A stretch of 64,000 nt of DNA from Larimichthys crocea (lineage: Eukaryota > Chordata > Actinopteri > Sciaenidae), in NCBI RefSeq assembly GCF_000972845.2, contig NW_020852345.1, positions 78,258-142,257 of the forward strand, in the 5' to 3' direction. The translations under genes were made by a program, and so were the position numbers. The notes below the pieces were generated by a model that saw only the letters and a list, made by a program, of their open reading frames with translations, was not told the DNA's origin and searched no databases. Positions within the stretch are counted from its first letter, which is position 1, and each line of letters starts with the position of its first letter. Shown piece after piece: positions 11,930 through 24,240 of the stretch.

Positions 11930-12600
11930 TGTGACCTTTAGAGCGATTCAAAGAAACGTTACTTCTGCTTTCCTCCAGAAATGTTCCCGCATTTTTAACA
12001 TGCCAGTCTACGAGGCTGTGGATGGGTGTTTCTGGCGCATCTTTGTGTCCCACGCCAAAACCATTTCTATGTAAAAATTATTTCTGTAGAGTGAAATTTG
12101 TGGCCTCGAGAGAGAGTTTACAAATACATTTTTTGACAGTTTTTTTTTCTCTCTTTCCACTCTAGCGATGATGTCACCAACTGTAGCTTGCAAACATTCT
12201 ACCAATACACACCCATTCATTTTTTTGCCGTGTTTTTTGGCGATTTTTAGGCAAACCGTTTGGCGAAACAATTCCCAGCCGAGACGCATTTTTGATACCT
12301 TTTTTGTGTATGTGCGACAAAAACTGTGGGAGGAGGCGTAAGAAAAAAAGGGCGTAAGAATAATAATAAGTGCGGTGAATAGTATATAGTGTGCTCTTTC
12401 AGGCGCACTCAATGAAAAGGTGACAAAGAGTGGAGGAAAAAGTGACAGATGATAAAAAGGAAGGAAAGAGGCAGAGGAGAGACAAAAGAATGAAAAAGAG
12501 AGGAGACAAAAAAGGGGAGGAAAGTTAACAAGGAGAATCTGAGCTGCTTTGAAAATTCCACTCGGACACCTAATTCCCCCAAACACACATGATTATTCAA
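11930..12600. repeat. Possible dispersed repeat containing a 192-codon minus frame
   Basis: This holds the longest open frame in the window (12008-12586, minus). The C-terminal half is basic and the N-terminal half is a hydrophobic, low-complexity translation of a purine-rich tract. The plus-strand text, including GTGTTTCTGGCGCATC and AATAATAAGTGCGGTGAATAG, feels like fish interspersed-repeat sequence. I see no conserved domain, no start context and no exon boundaries, so I do not call a gene. Confidence 0.3.
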
Positions 12601-13240
12601 TCTAGGTTAAATCAACAGTGCCCAAAAGGTAGCACAAAAAGATGAAGGTTGGTGTGGTGGAGGATGCTGCAGCAACAAATAGTGTTGGTACGAGTGCATA
12701 ATACTCAAGTGTGAGGTTGTAAATTAAAGACTGGATGTTAGCAGTAAGTGAATAGCCAAGCAGCTGGTGCCTGAACGAACACCATGTGGGTTTGGATCAT
12801 GTCCTTTGCCATATATAGATGGTGGTTAATGCAAAGTTCACATCATAGATAACACAAGTTAAAATTGAATTGACAAGTACAGACCAGGCTGAATTCCATT
12901 CAGTTTTTTTGTCAGGGTCGTGGGGAGTTGAAGCCAATCCCAGCTGACATTTGGGTTGGTCTTGCTTTCTTGGTTTCTGGCTTGAGCGTTTGTTGCCGTT
13001 ATGTTTACCTGTACATACCTACCTGCCAATTACCTTTGTACCTGCCTGCCTACCTACATACCTGTCTCTCTACCTCCCATCCATAAGTCATTGAAATTAT
13101 CTAATCATCTCCACTGCCTGCAATAATGTCCCTCTTCTGTCGCTCTCTATCACTCTCATGACAACTGAGAGACGTTTATGAATCATCATTGCATCAGCAC
13201 TGATAGTAGTAGTGTTATATACGTGAACAGAACTTTTTGT
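12601..13240. other. Unique sequence with small repeat scraps
   Basis: A fragment at about 12910-12960 (GGTCGTGGGGAGTTGAAGCC then ATCCCAGCTGACA) resembles a common teleost interspersed repeat. The stretch 13007-13080 is rich in CCTACC/CCTGCC simple sequence. No gene seen. Confidence 0.35.
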
Positions 13241-13456
13241 GGGGACATCTATTACACGTCTGTCCGTCCTGGGAGAGGGATCCCTCCACTGTGGCTCTTC
13301 CTGAGATTTCTTCCACCTTTTTTCCCTGTTAAAAGGTTTTTTGTGGGTTCCTCACTCGAACCGAGGGTCTAAGGACAGAGGGTGTCACTCCCTGTACAGA
13401 TTGTAAATGTAAATGTACTTTGTGACTTTACAAATAAAATTTGATTTGATTTGATA
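13241..13456 (+). mobile_element. 3' end of LINE A family (5'-truncated)
   Basis: It matches the reverse complement of 35533-35770 closely: CTGTCCGTCCTGGGAGAGG, then CTCGAACCGAGGGTCTAAGG, then ACAGAGGGTGTCACTCCC, ending in the TTTGATTTGATTTGA microsatellite that marks the LINE 3' terminus. It is one of three copies of this family in the window and the only one on the plus strand. Confidence 0.85.
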
Positions 13457-14744
13457 TTGCATGGTGTGGCAGCACAAAAAACACACACACATGGTGTAGA
13501 TAGCAAAACAACATGTACAACATGAAGAGAAACAGGGTGAGCAGTGCACTGAGAGATACAAGTTAAAGTTCCATGAAGCGTATGTCAGAGTTTCTGAGGT
13601 GCGTCTCCCCTTTCACAAACCCCTCTTGACAGACTGAAACATCCAAAGTGTTTGCATAGTATTGTATTGCAAATTATTTTCGTGAGTCCATTGTCATTGT
13701 ATTGGTTCTCATTGTAATACAAAGAAAAGAAGAGGAAATTTGTTCTGTTGTATTCCAGTCTCTTCACTGACCTTCAGCCCAAGGCTGTCACTGTGATTGC
13801 CATTGTAGACTGTAACATCTTCCAGCCATACAGCCTTTTCTCCACATCTACCAAACAGAAGAGTGTCAATTCAAGAAAACAGAGGTCGTATTTATGAATA
13901 TGCAGATGGTTGTGTAGGGGAGAACAATTAGTCACTCAGCATGAGAAGGACAACTGCCCATAGGATTCTCAGTTGGTATTTAAAACAGTCCTGGAGTCCA
14001 AATAGACAATAAGACCCACTTCCAACTTGTTATACTGTCCTAAAGGAGGAGAGGAAAGAAAACAAGAAATAATTTCTTGTCAGATTGTATCAGTTGTGAG
14101 AATAGAATATCAAACATGAGGGCTAGGGTTAAGGCAATGATTGTGCTAATGTTCCACTATGACAAAAATTAAGTTCTAGTTCAGATTTATGTAGAATTTG
14201 CTAGAAGGGCCATCATATAGGGGAGGCTCATTTTGGCCCTTTGCATCCACAATCTCCTCCTTACAACCCAAAACTTGGGACAATAGATTGAAACGCAGAT
14301 CAACCGATAAATCAAGCTTTGTGTTAATCAAAATAGTCTGGTATAATGCTCAGATTACTGTTGACAATACAACAAACTGTTTTTTTAACTTCATGTTCAA
14401 TTTTACTCTAATCCTAATGAGGACGACCCAGAGATACACTCCCAGTCCTTCCACTTTGGTTATAGAAGCATTAAATGGCTTGTAGCAACAGCCCCGGTCC
14501 TGGTTGTTTTATATGTTTATGGTGTTCATTTTTTAAAGATCTTTTGACCTTTAAAGTACAGAAAGTAAACGAAGAGTTTAGCCTGCTGGTCCATCAGACT
14601 CAGAATCTTAAAACTGCTCTCTAGCCACATAAAAGCTTCAAGAACTGTGCTAAACAGTGTCCCCCACTGCTCAATAAAATCTGTATTTATCTTGGCTGAC
14701 ACGTGTAGGAATTAGGCACTTGCTAAGATCGTATTAAAGTCCAT
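13457..14744. other. Unique sequence, no gene seen
   Basis: Mostly AT-rich. Short frames at 13585-13767 (minus) and 14198-14485 (plus) show no protein-family features. Confidence 0.4.
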
Positions 14745-15080
14745 TTTGGCTCAGTTTGTTGACTTTCACAGCTTGGCCTTGGATTTATAATGGCCTCTGA
14801 ATTGTTTCCTGATTCATAATGACAAAATTATATACTTTTCCTTTTTGCTGGGAGTCTGCGTGAAAGTGTGCACTGTGTATTTGGCTGTCTCTGTATGTGA
14901 ACTGTGTAGAGGCAGGACAGCGTCAGTGTGTGTAAGTGTCCCTGGCCATACTCTCGCTGCTGCAGCAGGCGGAGGGGTGGGGGCATTTATCAGCTCTCTA
15001 AGTGGCTGTAGGAAAAGCAATGCTTGCTGGGAGTTGAGCTGACAGCAGTTTTCCTCGGATCGATCTGCAGCGCTGCTCCA
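14745..15080. promoter_or_regulatory. Candidate conserved noncoding element
   Basis: The block contains CTTGGCCTTGGATTTATAATGG, CTCGCTGCTGCAGCAGGCGG and GGAAAAGCAATGCTTGCTGG and is free of repeats. Its composition contrasts with the flanks. The call is by texture only. Confidence 0.22.
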
Positions 15081-17459
15081 GTTTATGACAAAAGAGTTCA
15101 CGACACGGCAGTCACAAAGTCAATACTGTGATAAATACTCCCCCTCCACTCGCTCCTGTCCGCCACTTTACCAGGCATTTGGCCTGACAGTTATTACTCC
15201 CGCGGTAAATCCACTGACCAGAGGGGATGAAAACGCACTCCACTCCAGGTCTCTGGACTGGATTTATGGACCCAAATGGACCAAGTTTACTTAATTTAAA
15301 GAAAAGATATAAACTTGGAGAGTCACTCCTTTTGCAGGCGAGCCACTGCTGTAGTTTTACTCCTGGGAAGGTGAAATAACCGTTAAATGCACACATGCTC
15401 CTGTTATGCATTCCTGTATTTATGCCTCTTTGTAAATGAGGAAATGTTGAAGCCCTGTTTTCAGCTTTGTCCAAGCATATAGGTGACTATTAATCCCCCC
15501 AAAATAGGTCTGTAATATTCCCCCCTCTTTTCTTCAGTGGGGATCCAATTTGAATAATGATTAGTGAATTAAAATCATGGATTAAAACGTACACTGTCAC
15601 ATACACACACTTGTTTGCTGTTGCTTTGACCAACCAACAACCAGAAACTTTCCATCACATGCTCGACACATTACCATGAAAAGATCCCAATAGTTCAATT
15701 TTCCACAAATGAGGAAACATTAGGAAATGTTTTGTAATTTGCCTCAGTACTAATCTACATGTTAAATCCCTTTTACAGTTAGTAGTGTTATCCTTGCATA
15801 TGGCATAATCAATGCAGCCAATTATGCGTATGAAAATTACACTGGTAGATATTAATATTTTCAATTACTGTGGTCCAAATAATACAAGTCTGGGTTGGGA
15901 TTAATATTTTCTTCAGTGACTTACAAACAGGACAGCTATTGCACGTAGAGTGTCAAATCATTGTGATGCAGCATGACGTGTAATCCTGTTAGAGATTGGG
16001 AAACACATTTAAAGATCTCATTAAGATTTAACTGGTTTGGGGATTATGAATAAAATGTTAGCATGGACACCATGGCACTTATCCCATAATGCAAAGCATC
16101 TCTCACAGGCTCTGACCCACCTTGGTACCAACGCAGAACAACATATGAAGTTAATTAGTTAATTGGAGCACAGCCATGCATCGACCCCAAATCTACCTGG
16201 TCAGCCAGTCCTGTCCTGTTTGTCTCAAATGAAGACAGGTGGATTGTGATTGATGTATGATTATTTAACTCACTTCTCATGGATCCTGAACTACAGACCT
16301 GCTTTCCTGATTCAGACAATGTTTTGTATGAAACTTTGTTTGAGATCTCTTCCCTACTGCCGTCTTTCAGCTGTCTTCACACCCACATATGTAGCCTGGC
16401 ATAACAGGCCTCCAATGGTTCTTAAAAGGGAAACACATCCCCTTCCACCACATTTATAATATAGCATTTAATTTCTACTTATCCACCATCAACCACCCAG
16501 GCCTCCAGCGTTTCCTTGTCAGAGCCATTGTCATCAAATCACATGACCTCTGCCGCCTCTTCTCCCACAGTACTGCAATAGCAGGCCCAGGTTGTATTTC
16601 CCCTCTGTGTGTGACTAGTCTCGGCCTTTTTCTTTCATCCCTGTATTTGCAGGCATTGCAAACCTCCTGTGCATATGCATACTTCCGTCCCATCATTCCT
16701 TTCTTTAGCCCTTAGTAATATGGCTTCTACTCCTCCGTTTTCTCTTATAAGCAGAACAGCAACAGAAAAGCCCCATTCAGCAACTCCCCACCACAGGTTA
16801 ATGAAGTTCTCCAAATGGTTCATAGTCTGTTCCACTAAAAGGGGCTAGTTTGCCTCATTCAGCAGCAAAGTCTACAAGAATATGACACATTTTAAGATGT
16901 GTAGCAAACTAAATGAAACATACAGACAGCTTATGATTTACATTGTTTGTAATTTTGTGTAAAGCACAGAGCAGGTTAGAGCAGATCTTACTTATCATCA
17001 TTGTCCAGTGGAAACCATCCCTCACGTCACTCACTTCATATTTAAGAAATACCTCCAACCTCTGATGCTCCCAGAACTCTTGTTGCATTGTCATCAAATA
17101 AGGCTGCTTGTTGACATTTTGGAGATGTTTTATGTTTTCATCTGACACCAGAACTCTGCAGCCTGTTGTTAACCCTTTAAACTGTCAAGTCAAGTCTGTG
17201 TACTGTGTGTGTCCATGCAGCCTTGCTCTTCTGTTGCCGTCCACATGGCAAATAAAACACTGGATGGAGGAGAGACAGAAACAGACAAACACAGGGAGGG
17301 AAAACAGGAGAATGGAAAACAGAGGAGTGGAAGAAGAAAGACAGACAAGCAGAGAGCCAAGAGATGAAGGCAGAGATTTTTCTTTTAAGTTTGACTGGAG
17401 GCAATAGTAAACCATAATTAATTACCACAGACAGGTACGTAATAAAAACAATATTCCAT
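15081..17459. other. Unique sequence, no gene seen
   Basis: The part at 15990-16110 (AAGATCTCATTAAGATTTAAC, CATGGCACTTATCCCATAATG) also has enhancer-like texture. No exon, RNA or transposon end recognised. Confidence 0.35.
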
Positions 17460-17790
17460 TTCTCCGAAGCCTAGGAGGTCTTTGCGCCAATAAAGGGTAT
17501 TCATCGGTTGAGGCCCTGTCTAAGTAAAGTCTCATGAAAACGGACGCTGCCTTGTGTGGTTAATTTATGTCAAAATCCCTGCATAAACTGGGAGGCCATA
17601 AAAAGTCCCAATTAGCCATCTGCGATTGTCTGGAGGAGGTTTGATGTATGGGCCTATCAATACAGCACAACTGCAGCCTGGGCTGTAATATCAAACTGTA
17701 ATTCAGGATGCACATGGCGAATAAGCACCCATTGACTGTGTGTGATTTTACAGACCATTAGGGAGAGCTGTTTCAATATAGGCAGAGCCA
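17460..17790. promoter_or_regulatory. Candidate conserved noncoding element
   Basis: A dense, repeat-free block of unbiased sequence includes TTTGCGCCAATAAAGGG, CCAATTAGCCATCTGCG and AATCAGGATGCACATGG-like motifs, with homeodomain ATTA and E-box-like CATCTG cores. All frames are closed by stops, so it is not an exon. The texture suggests purifying selection on noncoding sequence, but only an alignment could show that. Confidence 0.35.
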
Positions 17791-18581
17791 TGGAAGAGTG
17801 GTCGACTTAAGCAACACATGACGTGGGCAGAGTCTGTGTTTACGTTTATCTGCTGTAAAGTCAACATGGATGCTTGGGACTTTTATCATCTGCTTGTCAA
17901 CTGGTTTATAGCTAGCACTTTAAGGTTAAAGGAAAAACATCCAACAGTTTCAAAGTGCTGCATCCCTGTGAAATAGAATGAGGTGGTTTATGATACAGCT
18001 CTATGTGCACAACTATCTCCAAAAATTACTATAAAAACTCAAATAAAACATCCTAAAACATCAGGTCACAGCATGTAGACCTTTAGTTTGGTCTTCAGGT
18101 GTGTGTCCAGGCAGGTGCATGTGTATGCTGTGTGTATTATGGGGAGGGAGGGTGAGAGAGACAGGTTGATGTGGACAGATCAAGGTTTTTGAGGAGGAGA
18201 CAGGGTGATGAAGGAGAATGACAGTGTTGATGAAAGAGAAGAAAATGGGGAGGAGGAGATGTTACTGTGACAAATATGATAAGGACCAACATCAGGTAAT
18301 GTCCTCACATGTTGAGGACATTAAACATAAGAATGTAATATCCAACTGGGGCTAAGATGATCTTTTGAGAGGGCAACAACAGCCCTCCTTTCTTTGTCTC
18401 TCTGTGCATTGTGCAGTGAACTATTAGTGTGTTGTACACTTGAATAAGTGACACACACTATATACACCATTCCCACAGGATGGCAGTGTGACTGGGCTGG
18501 GTATTATATTTATTTCAATGCATTATTATATTTCTAGTAGGTTATTACTCATGTCTCCATTTGAATTCTACTTCATTCTAA
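17791..18581. other. Unique sequence, no gene seen
   Basis: A purine-rich GGAGGAG stretch lies near 18140-18260. No gene or repeat family recognised. Confidence 0.4.

Positions 18582-18610
<29 letters not shown>
18582..18610. repeat. (CA)n microsatellite
   Basis: About fourteen CA units. Confidence 0.95.
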
Positions 18611-18613
<3 letters not shown>

Positions 18614-20947
18614 CTACATCTTATTTCACACATTACTGCTTGCTCTGCCTTGGCAGTATTTTTATAAAGTTCTATTTGTAAAGTTGCCTGTAAAATATAC
18701 GCTGCGTCCATGTCTTCAATATTTTTACCTGTGTGGCTAACCAGATCACCGGGAGGACAGGAGAGCGAGGTGGAGACTGACCACTAGTTAACAGATCACA
18801 GATGTCGTCCTGCTTTTTAATAACCTCAATACTTTAGATATAAAACAAAGACAAGCTTTACATATTCAGTAACCAATGGGCTTTAGTACCAAAATGATAC
18901 TTTGGGGTACCACACTTTGAGAAATATGAACCTCAAAACACTCAAAAAATGCGGAACTTTCAATTACATTCAAAATTCCCATCCATTTGAATTACATTGT
19001 TTTAATATAAATTAACTAATAAACTTAATGTGAAGCAAGTAATAAGATTTATGTAATAGAATGTTAAAAGTCAAAAGTTTGGGGTTTATTGTATGAACCT
19101 GCTTTATTAATATTGAATGCATAAACCTGGCTACTGTGTTGTGGAAGCACATTGAGTTTATTAGTACTATTAGATAAATGTTATTACTTGCTTTCTCATT
19201 AAGTTTGTTAGTTAATTTATATTAAAATTATGTCATTCAAATAGATGGAAATTTTCTGTGTAATTGAAATGCATAAATGGCCTAAGCATGTTTTTGAGTG
19301 TATGTGCCTCAGACTGCAAACATTTTGGAGGAATAAGATAAAACAATTAATCAGAAATAGAGGTTTGAGCATGCATTCAGTGTTCACTATGACCTAAAAC
19401 AAGTACAGTACCAAAGGACTGAGGTTCATTACACATAATTACCGTTGGTGAGTTCTTCCAGCTGTTTAGCAATACAAATATACATCACAGAAACAGAATC
19501 ATCTGAAAAGTGTTGAAGGATAAGAAGAGAAGAGGTGGGAAGGAGAAGGATGGAGTAGTTTGGGGGGAGGAGAAACAGTAGACTCGAGAGCTAAATGGGT
19601 GAGAGGGGAGGAGGGGAGGATGGCAAATGGAGGAATTGGTTTACAGTCTTGAGTTTTGTTCCTATTTCTCCAATTACCAGAAAAAAAAGAGCAGAGGAGA
19701 GAGAGAGCAGCATTCCAAAGGTTTGCACTTCAGGCAGCTCGCTCTGTGAGTCAGCAGACGGAACAATAAGCCAAAAAAACCCTCACTGTCACTTGACCTG
19801 CACACACACCCACACAGACCAGACTACACATCACACACATACCATGAAGCATAGGCTGATCTGTAAACACTCCGCTGCAAATATGTATACACAGCACACA
19901 AAAACCCACACACACATACTGAAGCAGTTGTCCACACAGTCCCAGGTTAATTTGGTGGCAGCTCCCCCTCATCATCATCACACAGATGGCCACAAGAGAA
20001 CTTAATTCTTCCTCTATTGACTCAGTTTGTGTTGCCAGTCCCTGCTGTAATGACTGATCCATCACCAAACCTACTGGAGGCTCAGGGTAAGTGAGTTTCA
20101 CACTCGTAGGAGAGAGAACAAGGAGAAGGCTAAAAGATTTGATGCATTTAAATGCACCTGCAAAACATTCTTAGGCTGTATGTTGTATATATGCTGCACA
20201 GTTTTATAGAATTTGCAAGTTGTTGTAAAAGTTGTTTTAGCTATAAACTGAATTGTATAAATTGACTTAATTAAAACAAAACAAAAAGTTACATTTACTG
20301 TTTTAAATCCTCCTTGGGTTTGCACAACAAATGCTGACATAAATAATTCAACTGTTTGGGACTCATCTTTTGAAATTTATAAAAAAATATATAACATAAT
20401 ACATTAATATAAAAATAATATTAACCCCCTCCAATTTGAGGTAGGCGGCCCACCTATGAGGATCGAGGAGTTCGATCAACCAGTCAAGTTGCTTGATCCG
20501 TGCAACAGATCTAAAATATGCCATTTAACTGACTTGCATTAAACTTGGCAGTAGGTGTATATCTTTGAATTGTTAGCGGTTAAATCAGAATGATTTTCTC
20601 AAAATGAGTTAGTCTATTAGTATTCTAAAAAAAGATGTGTTCTTGCTTCCTACCACTGTAATCATCTCACATCCCCTCATATTAAAATGATCTGTAACAC
20701 TATGCCCTATGTTTAACCCACACGTGTTTGCATGTAACTTTGGAGAAGCAGAATTTTAGCCCCATACAGACTAGAAAATGCAAACACATTATCCACATTA
20801 TCACTTTTGGCTGTGTGTCATTGACTAGCTCTCTAGTAGTCAGTCTTGATGATCTGCAACCTGAAATAAAAGTAAAAGTCTGTCACCAGTTATGCTGGAA
20901 AAATATTTTTCTTACTCATTTCTGACCATTGGTGGTCAGCTGGAATG
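18611..20947. other. Unique sequence, no gene seen
   Basis: AT-rich sequence. It includes a degenerate CA-rich tract near 19800-19920, which explains the 136-codon plus frame at 19595-20005 (translated as runs of His and Thr). No exon recognised. Confidence 0.4.
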
Positions 20948-21044
20948 ACCAAATCCAATGGAGTGGTAATACAGCAGCACCTCAGCAGTTGATGATCTTT
21001 GGCTGCTGAGGTGCTGCTGTATTTACCACTCCATTGGATTTGGT
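20948..21044. repeat. Near-perfect 41/42-bp inverted repeat (hairpin)
   Basis: Left arm 20948-20988 begins ACCAAATCCAATGGAGTGG and ends CACCTCAGCAG. Right arm 21003-21044 is its exact reverse complement except for one extra base opposite positions 20968-20970. The loop is 14 bases (20989-21002). Weaker symmetry continues outside the arms: GGAATGA on the left and TCATTGC on the right, separated from the arm by a 7-9-base insertion. Either a recent palindromic duplication or MITE, or a transcribed hairpin, would look like this. I see no known microRNA in it. Confidence 0.95.
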
Positions 21045-21399
21045 AACTCAGTCATTGCAGGAGTGAAAGATTGGCTTGATGTGAAAGAGTCAATGACCTC
21101 TATGATGTTCCTTGTAATCATAAAGTTTAATTTCTTGCAGTCAAACATAAACAAGTATTAGGCCAGAAACCCATTTCATAAGATCAGGCCCCATTTGGGA
21201 AGATTTCATTGTTTCTAATTTAGTATTTAATTAGAATTGTCTCAGTAATTCTCTTATGGAGATTATTTCAGAATTATAATACCCTAAAATTAAACTACTG
21301 CTAATTTCATTAGGGACTTAGTAGAACCACCCTGAAGGACCTCTGGAACTCTTTTAAGGACCCTTTGAAGTCCACGCAAACATCTCTGGAAGCAGTGTG
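21045..21399. other. Unique AT-rich sequence
   Basis: No gene or repeat recognised. Confidence 0.4.
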
Positions 21400-22140
21400 T
21401 GAGGAAGTGAAGACTTAACCAGCTGTCAGGGAGGCCTGGCATGCTGCTTAACTCTGTTAACTCTGACAAGTGAGGACTTCTCAAGCCAATTCCTCCAATA
21501 TGAGGACACTCTCTAACGGTTGGCCATTTCCACATTTCCTTGCAGACTTCCCCCTTCTTCCCTCCCACTGTCATTTTTTTTGTTGCTCTTTTCCTTAAAG
21601 ATGCCTGCAAGATGAAAGGCTGCAGCCCTCACCCTTGCCTTATCACTGTCTTTAGAGCTTGCAAAAACTTGGCGGCACCTCAGCTTTTTAGAGTGAGAGA
21701 GGGAAGAGAAATAGCGTTGGGGATTATAGTTCTGAGGACAAACCTGGCTATTCACACTTGGCATTAGCAAGACAGCCCGGGTACAAGAAGGATATTTTTT
21801 ATTCCCTTCAATTTAACTTTAATTACTCAAATCTCGGCGAGGGCACACAAGAAAAGCCCAGGCATTTGTGTCTGGGAGATTAGCAGACTGCCCTGCCAAG
21901 TCCTCGCCGGCACTGCATCGTTAGATAGAATTCAAATTCAAATCCAGGCTAAAGACAGTGCAGCTGTCACCCCCCTGGCCTGAAAACCCCCTGGATCAGG
22001 AACGAGCTGTCCTCCCTCCTCCCTGCTTTCCCCAGGAGAAACCTAATCCTGCCTCCCTCTCTTCCTCTTTTTCCATCGTTCTGTCTCTCTCTCTGATGAC
22101 TGTGACAGCTAAAATAAAGCCATTAAAGCCTCTCTGAAAT
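21400..22140. promoter_or_regulatory. Candidate conserved noncoding block
   Basis: Repeat-free sequence with GAGGCCTGGCATGCTGC, CTCGGCGAGGGCACACAAG, GGGAGATTAGCAGACTGCC and ATTCAAATTCAAATCC. It is the first of a run of enhancer-like blocks extending to about 24.2 kb. Frames are short and interrupted. The call is by texture only. Confidence 0.3.
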
Positions 22141-22839
22141 AATTAGTAATTAAAAATAAAAAGTGGGTTGTTTTGTATTTCTTTGGCATTTTTCCTCAGG
22201 CAAAGAGTGTAAGCTGCCATTTCTAGGTAACACGTGTCTTTCATGACTCAGATATTGTTTTAAAGTGTGGTTGAAGGAGTGATTTCTTCATGGACATATC
22301 AGGTTAAAAAAAACATTTCTGCTTCCACAAGTCCTCCACGCACTCAAGAAAAACCTACTGGGCTTTCCTTTCCTCTGGAAGTTTGACGACATGCCTAAAA
22401 TCAGCTTCTTGGTGACATGTGATACTGCAAGTCTTTATTGGGGGCTTGTTTTATCTTGTCAGTGAAGGACTCAACAGGAGAGCATCTCACAACGCTCAAG
22501 TCCCCACTAGTTGTTCGCTTTCTACCCGCAATTGACTTTGTGAACACCTGCAATGTCTTCGATAAGTCTTATCTTCTTTGGGAGAGCAGACCCCATTATC
22601 GTGGGTTCGGGTGCAGATACCCTCATCGTGCCGCAGGGCGCAAATGATAATCCATGCTGCCACACCACTGAAATCCTAGTAAAGTGATCCTAAACTGACA
22701 AAACCCTTGAATCCCCTGGACTAGGTTAAGCCTCATCTATTAGTCCTACAGTAGCTCGGGATAAGGGTCGTCAGACTTGTGCCATTCCTGAGAACGTCAT
22801 CAGCAGTGCCATCCTTTTGGTTATCTCTTACCTCCTTTA
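22141..22839. other. Unique sequence, no gene seen
   Basis: Moderately GC. The 69-codon plus frame at 22438-22647 lacks splice signals and family motifs. Confidence 0.35.
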
Positions 22840-23330
22840 ATCCCTGCAGACACAGCAATGCAAGAGGGGCAAAGAGTTAACCATCCCTCTCTCTTGAAAG
22901 TCTTTAGGTAATTTCTTTATAAAGTCATGTGCTCCATGTGCTTGGGTCTGTGACTGCATCAAGCCATAATGTCAGAGCAGACAGCATTAAGCACAAGTGC
23001 TGCAACTGGTTATTTCACTGGCCCAGAGTCAATGAACGCAGTAATTGATTGGCGTGATGGAATTAAGGGGAAACTTGCCGTGCTGAAGGGAGAGCTGGCA
23101 CGGGCCTGATACATTAAATATCTAGCCTGGCTCAGCCAGCCAGGCATCTGATTATGGTTTCAAAGGACTCTGACCTGGACTTGATTAAAAACCACGTACC
23201 CCAGATGAAGGGCCTCTGAGGCCCCCAAAGGCATCCAGAGTGATGCCAGTAAGGGGAGCCACAGTGAGTAACAGCAGCCTGGGATGAAGTCATGGCACGG
23301 CAGCCTAATTACAGGTCAATTTAAGGGGGT
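22840..23330. promoter_or_regulatory. Candidate conserved noncoding block (strong texture)
   Basis: Almost 500 bp without simple repeats, including GCAGTAATTGATTGGCGTG, ATTAAATATCTAGCCTGGC, CTCAGCCAGCCAGGCATC and CAGCCTAATTACAGG. Clustered TAATTA/TGATTGG-type cores fit a developmental enhancer. No transposon similarity and no coding frame. Confidence 0.35.
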
Positions 23331-23869
23331 TGGTTTCGCTAGCCAATCAAATGTTGTCTTGGAGGATGTAGGTGGGATAGTGTTGTACATCTTTCTCACA
23401 GAGGTACACCCTCTTCTGCAACAACTCATAAAATTATGGCAAATGAAACCATGGAAAACAAAGAGGAAGAGGCAAAAAAAAGTCTAGACCTCTTAGAGGA
23501 GTTTAGTTGCTGCCTTACTTACTAAGTTCTAACATGCCGCAAGAGCCAAGTTAATAACCCCCTCTTCCATCCTTCCATCCCTCTTTCCCATCATTCATTC
23601 TCACACTCCTCCCTCATCGTCCTCTCATCCTCTCTCCCAGTCTGCTCTGGCCTAAGGGAGGGGATAGCGATTAATATCTGCCCAACTTGTTACCTAATTC
23701 ATTATGGAATAGCAGTTAATTTGATTTGATATTATTTTAATAAAATTCTGTAATATATTACATTGTTTCAGGCTATCAAAATAATTTTCCAATTATTATG
23801 GTTACTCAAGCAAGTCCAGCTTCCCCTCCCTTTGTGGTGAACAGCAGTTGGTCTGACTGTGAATACATT
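23331..23869. other. Unique sequence, CT-rich in part
   Basis: A pyrimidine-rich tract lies at 23555-23645. No gene seen. Confidence 0.35.
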
Positions 23870-24240
23870 AGCTGCTACAACTCCATCCCGCCAATTTACT
23901 AAAATAGATGTATATGCATGATTACACCCCAAATGTTATTAGTGCTATAGATCCACACAGCCACAATAGATCGGAGTGTGACTGGCTCAGCAAGGTGTCT
24001 CAAATGTGTTTGACTAAGCCCTCATAAGGAGGAATGAATCAAATAATTCCAGAGAGATCTGATTTCTTTCTGTGCTAATGGCCGCACACTACACTAGTGT
24101 TTTGGCTCTCTGTTAATTAGTAACACGCTTCAGTAACCCTGCCCTTTCTGAGGCATCAAGGCACAGTGGGCTTTAGCTCAGATGGACGTGATCTAAGCAA
24201 ACCCCCTCCCCGTACACACACATGCACACTCACTGCCCCC
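23870..24240. promoter_or_regulatory. Candidate conserved noncoding block
   Basis: Includes GTGCTAATGGCCGCACAC, CTCTGTTAATTAGTAAC and CTTTCTGAGGCATCAAGGC. It is repeat-free and non-coding in all frames. The call is by texture only. Confidence 0.25.

Noticed and set aside
19595..20005. 136-codon plus frame as a protein
   Set aside because: Mostly His/Thr runs from a CA-rich tract; no splice sites or family signature.
20948..21044. Annotating the hairpin as a microRNA gene
   Set aside because: The arms are too long and too perfectly matched for a typical animal precursor, and no known mature sequence was recognised.
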